A stretch of DNA of 64,000 nucleotides from Arthrobacter horti (GTDB lineage Bacteria; Actinomycetota; Actinomycetes; Actinomycetales; Micrococcaceae): assembly GCF_030731045.1 (NCBI RefSeq), contig NZ_JAVALS010000003.1, positions 124,001 through 188,000 on the forward strand, read 5' to 3'. Under the pieces are notes generated by a model. The model was not told the origin of the DNA. It did not search any database and worked only from the letters and a program-made list of their open reading frames with translations. Each line of letters begins with the position of its first letter. Position 1 is the stretch's first letter. Shown piece by piece: positions 62,630 to 64,000 of the stretch. Made by a program: the position numbers and the translations under genes.

Positions 62630-64000
62630 GTGGCCATTGAGAACGCCGAACATGAAGCTGCTGCACCCCGTGAATACGGGGCGAGTGACATCACCGTCCT
62701 CGAAGGCCTCGAAGCGGTCCGCAAACGCCCTGGCATGTACATCGGCTCCACCGGGCCCCGTGGTCTGCACCACCTGGTCTGGGAAGTGGTGGACAACTCC
62801 GTCGATGAGGCTCTGGCAGGCTACTGCTCGCATATCGAGGTGACGCTGCAAGCGGACGGCGGCGTGAAGGTCGTCGATGACGGCCGCGGCATCCCCGTGG
62901 ACATCCACCCCACCGAAGGCAAGCCCACCGTGGAGGTGGTCATGACCATCCTGCACGCCGGCGGCAAGTTCGGCGGCGGCGGGTACGCCGTCTCCGGTGG
63001 TCTGCACGGTGTGGGCATCTCCGTGGTGAACGCGCTCTCGCGGCGGGTCAACACCGAGATCCGCCGCCAGGGCCATGTCTGGCGCATGTCCTTTGAGAAC
63101 GGCGGCAAGCCGGTCGGCGGATTGGTGCAGGGTGAGGAGACCGAGGCCACCGGCACCACCCAGACGTTCTACCCCGACCCGGAGATCTTCGAGACCACGG
63201 TCTTCGACTTCGAGACCCTCCGGGCCCGCATCCAGCAGATGGCCTTCCTCAACAAGGGCCTGCGGATCACGCTCACGGACGAGCGTGCGTCCGTGCAGGA
63301 GAACGAGGATCTCGATCTGGACAACCTCCACGCCGAAGAGGCCGAGGGCGGCCCGCGCACCGTGGTGTACCAGTACGACAACGGCCTCCTGGACTACGTG
63401 GTCCACCTCAACAAGAGCAAGAAGATCGAGCTGGTCCACCCGGATGTGATCTCCTTCGAAACGGAGGACACAGAGAAGAACATCACGCTGGAAATGGCGA
63501 TGCAGTGGACCACCGCGTACTCGGAGAGCGTCCACACCTACGCCAACACCATCAACACGCATGAGGGCGGCACCCACGAAGAGGGCTTCCGTGCGGCGTT
63601 GACCACCCTGATGAACCGCTACGCGCGGGAGAAGAACATCATCAAGGAGAAGGACGACAACCTCACGGGTGACGACATCCGCGAAGGCCTCACCGCCGTC
63701 CTCTCCGTCAAGCTGTCCGAACCGCAGTTCGAAGGCCAGACCAAGACCAAGCTGGGCAACTCCGAGGCCAAGGGCTTCGTGCAGCGTGCGGTGACGGATC
63801 AGCTCGGCGACTGGCTGGAGCGCAACCCCGGCCCCGCCCGGGACATCATCCGCAAGGCCATCAACGCCGCTCAGGCCCGCATGGCAGCGCGCAAGGCCCG
63901 CGACAACGCGCGCCGCAAGAGCCCGCTGGAGTCCTTCGGCATGCCGGGCAAGCTCTCCGACTGCTCCTCCAAGGACCCATCGCGCTGCGAGGTCTACATC
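62630..64000 (+). CDS. gyrB: DNA gyrase subunit B, 3' end beyond the window
   Basis: 457 residues are visible and the frame is open to the edge. The GHKL ATPase domain includes [49 protein letters not shown] and [27 protein letters not shown]. The transducer domain follows, with [19 protein letters not shown]. It ends just inside the Toprim region ([13 protein letters not shown]). GTG start, with AAGGAAAG upstream. Partner of gyrA, presumably just outside. Confidence 0.98.
   Translation, partial: MAIENAEHEAAAPREYGASDITVLEGLEAVRKRPGMYIGSTGPRGLHHLVWEVVDNSVDEALAGYCSHIEVTLQADGGVKVVDDGRGIPVDIHPTEGKPTVEVVMTILHAGGKFGGGGYAVSGGLHGVGISVVNALSRRVNTEIRRQGHVWRMSFENGGKPVGGLVQGEETEATGTTQTFYPDPEIFETTVFDFETLRARIQQMAFLNKGLRITLTDERASVQENEDLDLDNLHAEEAEGGPRTVVYQYDNGLLDYVVHLNKSKKIELVHPDVISFETEDTEKNITLEMAMQWTTAYSESVHTYANTINTHEGGTHEEGFRAALTTLMNRYAREKNIIKEKDDNLTGDDIREGLTAVLSVKLSEPQFEGQTKTKLGNSEAKGFVQRAVTDQLGDWLERNPGPARDIIRKAINAAQARMAARKARDNARRKSPLESFGMPGKLSDCSSKDPSRCEVYI

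Noticed and set aside
62448..62640. 62-codon frame beginning at the ATG near 62452 before gyrB
   Set aside because: It overlaps the gyrB start, follows the -10 box directly and has no recognised family; it is more likely the untranslated leader.
1..64000. tRNA and rRNA genes
   Set aside because: No cloverleaf with a T-loop GTTCGAATC-like core and no rRNA sequence was recognised by eye; a covariance search was not possible.

Overview
The window is high-GC DNA from an actinomycete chromosome, centred on the replication origin. The order rpmH, rnpA, yidD, yidC, jag, rsmG, parA, parB to the left of dnaA, and dnaA, dnaN, gnd, recF, dciA, gyrB to the right, is the classic actinobacterial oriC layout. 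The further leftward order trxA, trxB, pseudokinase, murJ, NUDIX, pcnB also matches. Single-gene details (gnd between dnaN and recF, a separate murJ and pseudokinase gene, many start codons placed directly after a -10 box) suggest a member of the Micrococcaceae such as an Arthrobacter relative. That placement is inference; no database search was possible.

Layout. 0-2.2 kb: end of a holin-like membrane protein, then a coupled pair encoding a small helical protein and a lipase-like alpha/beta hydrolase with an ESX-like N-terminus. 2.3-10.4 kb: purB, a MoaD-like/BNR-repeat pair, a copper-sensing csoR with copZ, an EamA exporter, a CGNR-type zinc protein, a b-type cytochrome and small membrane proteins. 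10.4-18.4 kb: a MATE exporter coupled to dnaB, several small enzymes, and the rpsF-ssb-rpsR-rplI operon with a probable S6:S18 autoregulatory leader. 18.6-30.5 kb: a large secreted PQQ/Hydin/LGFP protein, an ECF sigma factor with its CU044_5270-family partner, an M18 aminopeptidase, and an ABC exporter with a two-component system. 30.6-36.4 kb: MFS and GT87-like membrane proteins, a small AT-richer patch with short peptide genes, a histidine phosphatase and the CCA-adding enzyme. 36.5-42.4 kb: NUDIX hydrolase, murJ, pseudokinase/discoidin protein, trxB, trxA.

The most unusual part is 42.4-50.4 kb. About 8 kb between trxA and parB holds only one convincing gene, two broken IS256-type transposases that collide head-on, short tandem repeats, several DnaA-box-like clusters and eight intact parS cores (GTTTCACGTGAAAC). 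One parS lies in the loop of the hairpin at the 3' end of parB, one follows the trxA terminator directly, and two were made by a 42-bp tandem duplication. I read this as a gene-poor, insertion-scarred centromere region next to oriC, where genes decayed while ParB-binding sites were kept or multiplied.

How the genes work together: dnaA, dnaN, recF, gyrB, dnaB, ssb and dciA serve replication; parA, parB and parS segregate the origin; yidC, yidD, jag, rnpA and rpmH serve membrane insertion and translation; murJ with its pseudokinase partner serves peptidoglycan export. A second DnaA-box cluster upstream of dnaB suggests that DnaA may also control the helicase gene. Genes left of oriC run mainly on the minus strand and those right of it on the plus strand, as expected for co-orientation with the forks.
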